Assembly (NCBI GenBank): GCA_900547275.1 | Contig: URGA01000090.1 | Span: 1 to 5,555 of the forward strand | Length of the DNA: 5,555 nucleotides | Reading direction: 5' to 3' | Source: an uncultured Oscillospiraceae bacterium | GTDB taxonomy: Bacteria; Bacillota; Clostridia; Oscillospirales; Acutalibacteraceae | Shown: positions 5,220 through 5,555 of the stretch, one piece after another | Position numbering within the stretch: the stretch's first letter is position 1 | How the letters are laid out: each line of letters starts with the position of its first letter | Notes under the pieces: model-generated | The model's database searches: none | What the model was told of the DNA's origin: nothing | What the model saw: the letters and a program-made list of their open reading frames with translations, nothing else | Position numbers and translations under genes: made by a program

Positions 5220-5297
5220 TTTTGGCGTCTAAAAGATGAACAAAATCATCGTTAATTTTTTATCAATTTTTGTCGTAATGGTAGATTTGCGCCAAAA
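5220..5297 (+). repeat. Long-range inverted repeat in the adhE upstream region
   Basis: TTTTGGCG (5220-5227) and CGCCAAAA (5290-5297) are perfect 8-bp complementary arms separated by 62 bases. Between them lie a small GATGA/TCATC hairpin (5235-5239 with 5246-5250) and the second Rex-like site. If the region is transcribed from P1 the arms could fold into a stem; they may also be chance. Confidence 0.35.
5249..5266 (+). promoter_or_regulatory. Rex-like operator 2 upstream of adhE
   Basis: TCGTTAATTTTTTATCAA (18 bp) matches TTGTTAAnnnnTTAACAA at 12 of 14 defined positions (differences at 2 and 15). Its centre is 53 bp from operator 1, close to five helical turns. It ends 35 bases before the proximal promoter -35. 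In AT-rich DNA a single such match could be chance; the pair before adhE is more persuasive. Confidence 0.45.
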
Positions 5298-5301
5298 AGG
5301 C

Positions 5302-5330
5302 TTGAACTGGCGGTTATTGTTGCGTATTAT
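5302..5330 (+). promoter_or_regulatory. Candidate proximal adhE promoter P2
   Basis: TTGAAC (5302-5307, four of six) is separated by 17 bases from TATTAT (5325-5330, five of six). Transcription would begin near 5337, giving a leader of about 54 bases before the adhE ATG. Spacing and hexamers are better overall than in P1. Confidence 0.6.
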
Positions 5331-5390
5331 ATACACGGGTCAAAAAAGAAAGACCACTAACAGAGCAAATAATTTTTTGGAGGCATTAAG

Positions 5391-5555
5391 ATGGCAAGAG
5401 AATTGATTGACAGCGTTGAAAAGCTGGAAGCAGAACTTGCAAAGGTACGCAAGGCGCAGCAGGAGTTTGCAACTTTCTCTCAGGAGCAGGTTGACAAAAT
5501 CTTTTTCGCGGCTGCTATGGCTGGCCATAAGGGAAAAAATTCCCCCGTTTCTTGT
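5391..5555 (+). CDS. adhE: AdhE, bifunctional acetaldehyde-CoA/alcohol dehydrogenase, N-terminal fragment
   Basis: Only 55 codons lie in the window. ATG 5391 is preceded by GGAGG (5379-5383) at 7 bases. The peptide has KVRKAQQEFATFSQEQVDKI (19-38) followed by FFAAAMAGHK, matching the N-terminus of AdhE, which in the family reads roughly KxAQxxFxxFSQEQVDKIxxAAAxAAxxARIPLAKMA. AdhE converts acetyl-CoA to acetaldehyde and then ethanol with two NADH, using an N-terminal aldehyde dehydrogenase and a C-terminal iron alcohol dehydrogenase, often as filaments (spirosomes). A stand-alone CoA-acylating aldehyde dehydrogenase cannot be excluded from the fragment. After residue 48 the peptide becomes GKNSPVSC; skipping one base restores an Ile-Pro pair, so a frameshift or poor end-of-read sequence at 5533-5546 is likely. 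Rex-like sites upstream suggest redox control. Confidence 0.82.
   Translation, partial: MARELIDSVEKLEAELAKVRKAQQEFATFSQEQVDKIFFAAAMAGHKGKNSPVSC

Larger units (their letters stand above)
5041..5390 (+). other. Intergenic leader/control region between serS and adhE
   Basis: About 350 AT-rich bases lie between the serS terminator and adhE with no convincing protein gene. The stretch holds two candidate promoters, several inverted repeats resembling Rex operators, and a long-range 8-bp inverted repeat (5220-5227 with 5290-5297). No known riboswitch, T-box or RNA gene is recognisable. The only start-to-stop ORF of note on the plus strand is 29 codons (5150-5239) without a ribosome site. The overall picture is a control region for adhE. 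Confidence 0.6.

Noticed and set aside
5340..5528. 62-codon minus-strand ORF opposite adhE
   Set aside because: It is antisense to the adhE start and its composition reflects the coding strand; the plus strand has a ribosome site and family match.

Overview
The window looks like an origin-proximal piece of a Firmicutes chromosome, most likely an anaerobic member of the Clostridia. The reasons are the gene order mnmG-rsmG-noc-parA(soj)-parB(spo0J), the presence of a Noc-type ParB paralogue, parS sites of the TGTTTCACGTGAAACA type, Gram-positive style Shine-Dalgarno sequences, a divergent seryl-tRNA synthetase with a Clostridia-like look, and the start of a fermentative AdhE. Species cannot be read from the sequence. 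All genes are on the plus strand.

Layout. Bases 1-163 hold the end of mnmG (tRNA U34 modification), overlapping rsmG (160-861, 16S rRNA m7G methyltransferase) by ATGA. A strong intrinsic terminator (885-917) closes that unit. A short extended -10 promoter then starts noc (960-1760), a nucleoid-occlusion/ParB-family CTPase that lacks the usual membrane-targeting N-terminus. Two hairpins follow noc (1757-1778 and 1804-1835). The 289-base gap before parA carries three 16-bp parS sites (1861, 1912, 1984) and a good sigma-A promoter (2001-2029) whose -35 lies one base after the third parS.

parA (2050-2817), parB (2834-3685) and serS (3685-4977) form one apparent operon. The parB stop and the serS start share a base (TAATG), and a terminator follows at 5017-5040. 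ParA and ParB, acting on the parS sites, should drive origin segregation and SMC loading. Noc would link chromosome position to division. SerS charges tRNA-Ser and is tied to the segregation genes only by transcription and translation.

The 413 bases from 4978 to 5390 hold no convincing protein gene. They carry the serS terminator, two candidate promoters (5101-5128 and 5302-5330), at least two 18-bp Rex-like operators (5196-5213 and 5249-5266), a looser third dyad, and a long-range inverted repeat. This array leads into adhE (from 5391), which is cut by the window end; its last few codons look frame-shifted. The most useful observations are the likely redox (Rex) control of adhE, the Noc without a membrane anchor, and the readable ParB/Noc DNA-specificity residues. 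I see no undescribed defence or mobile system here.
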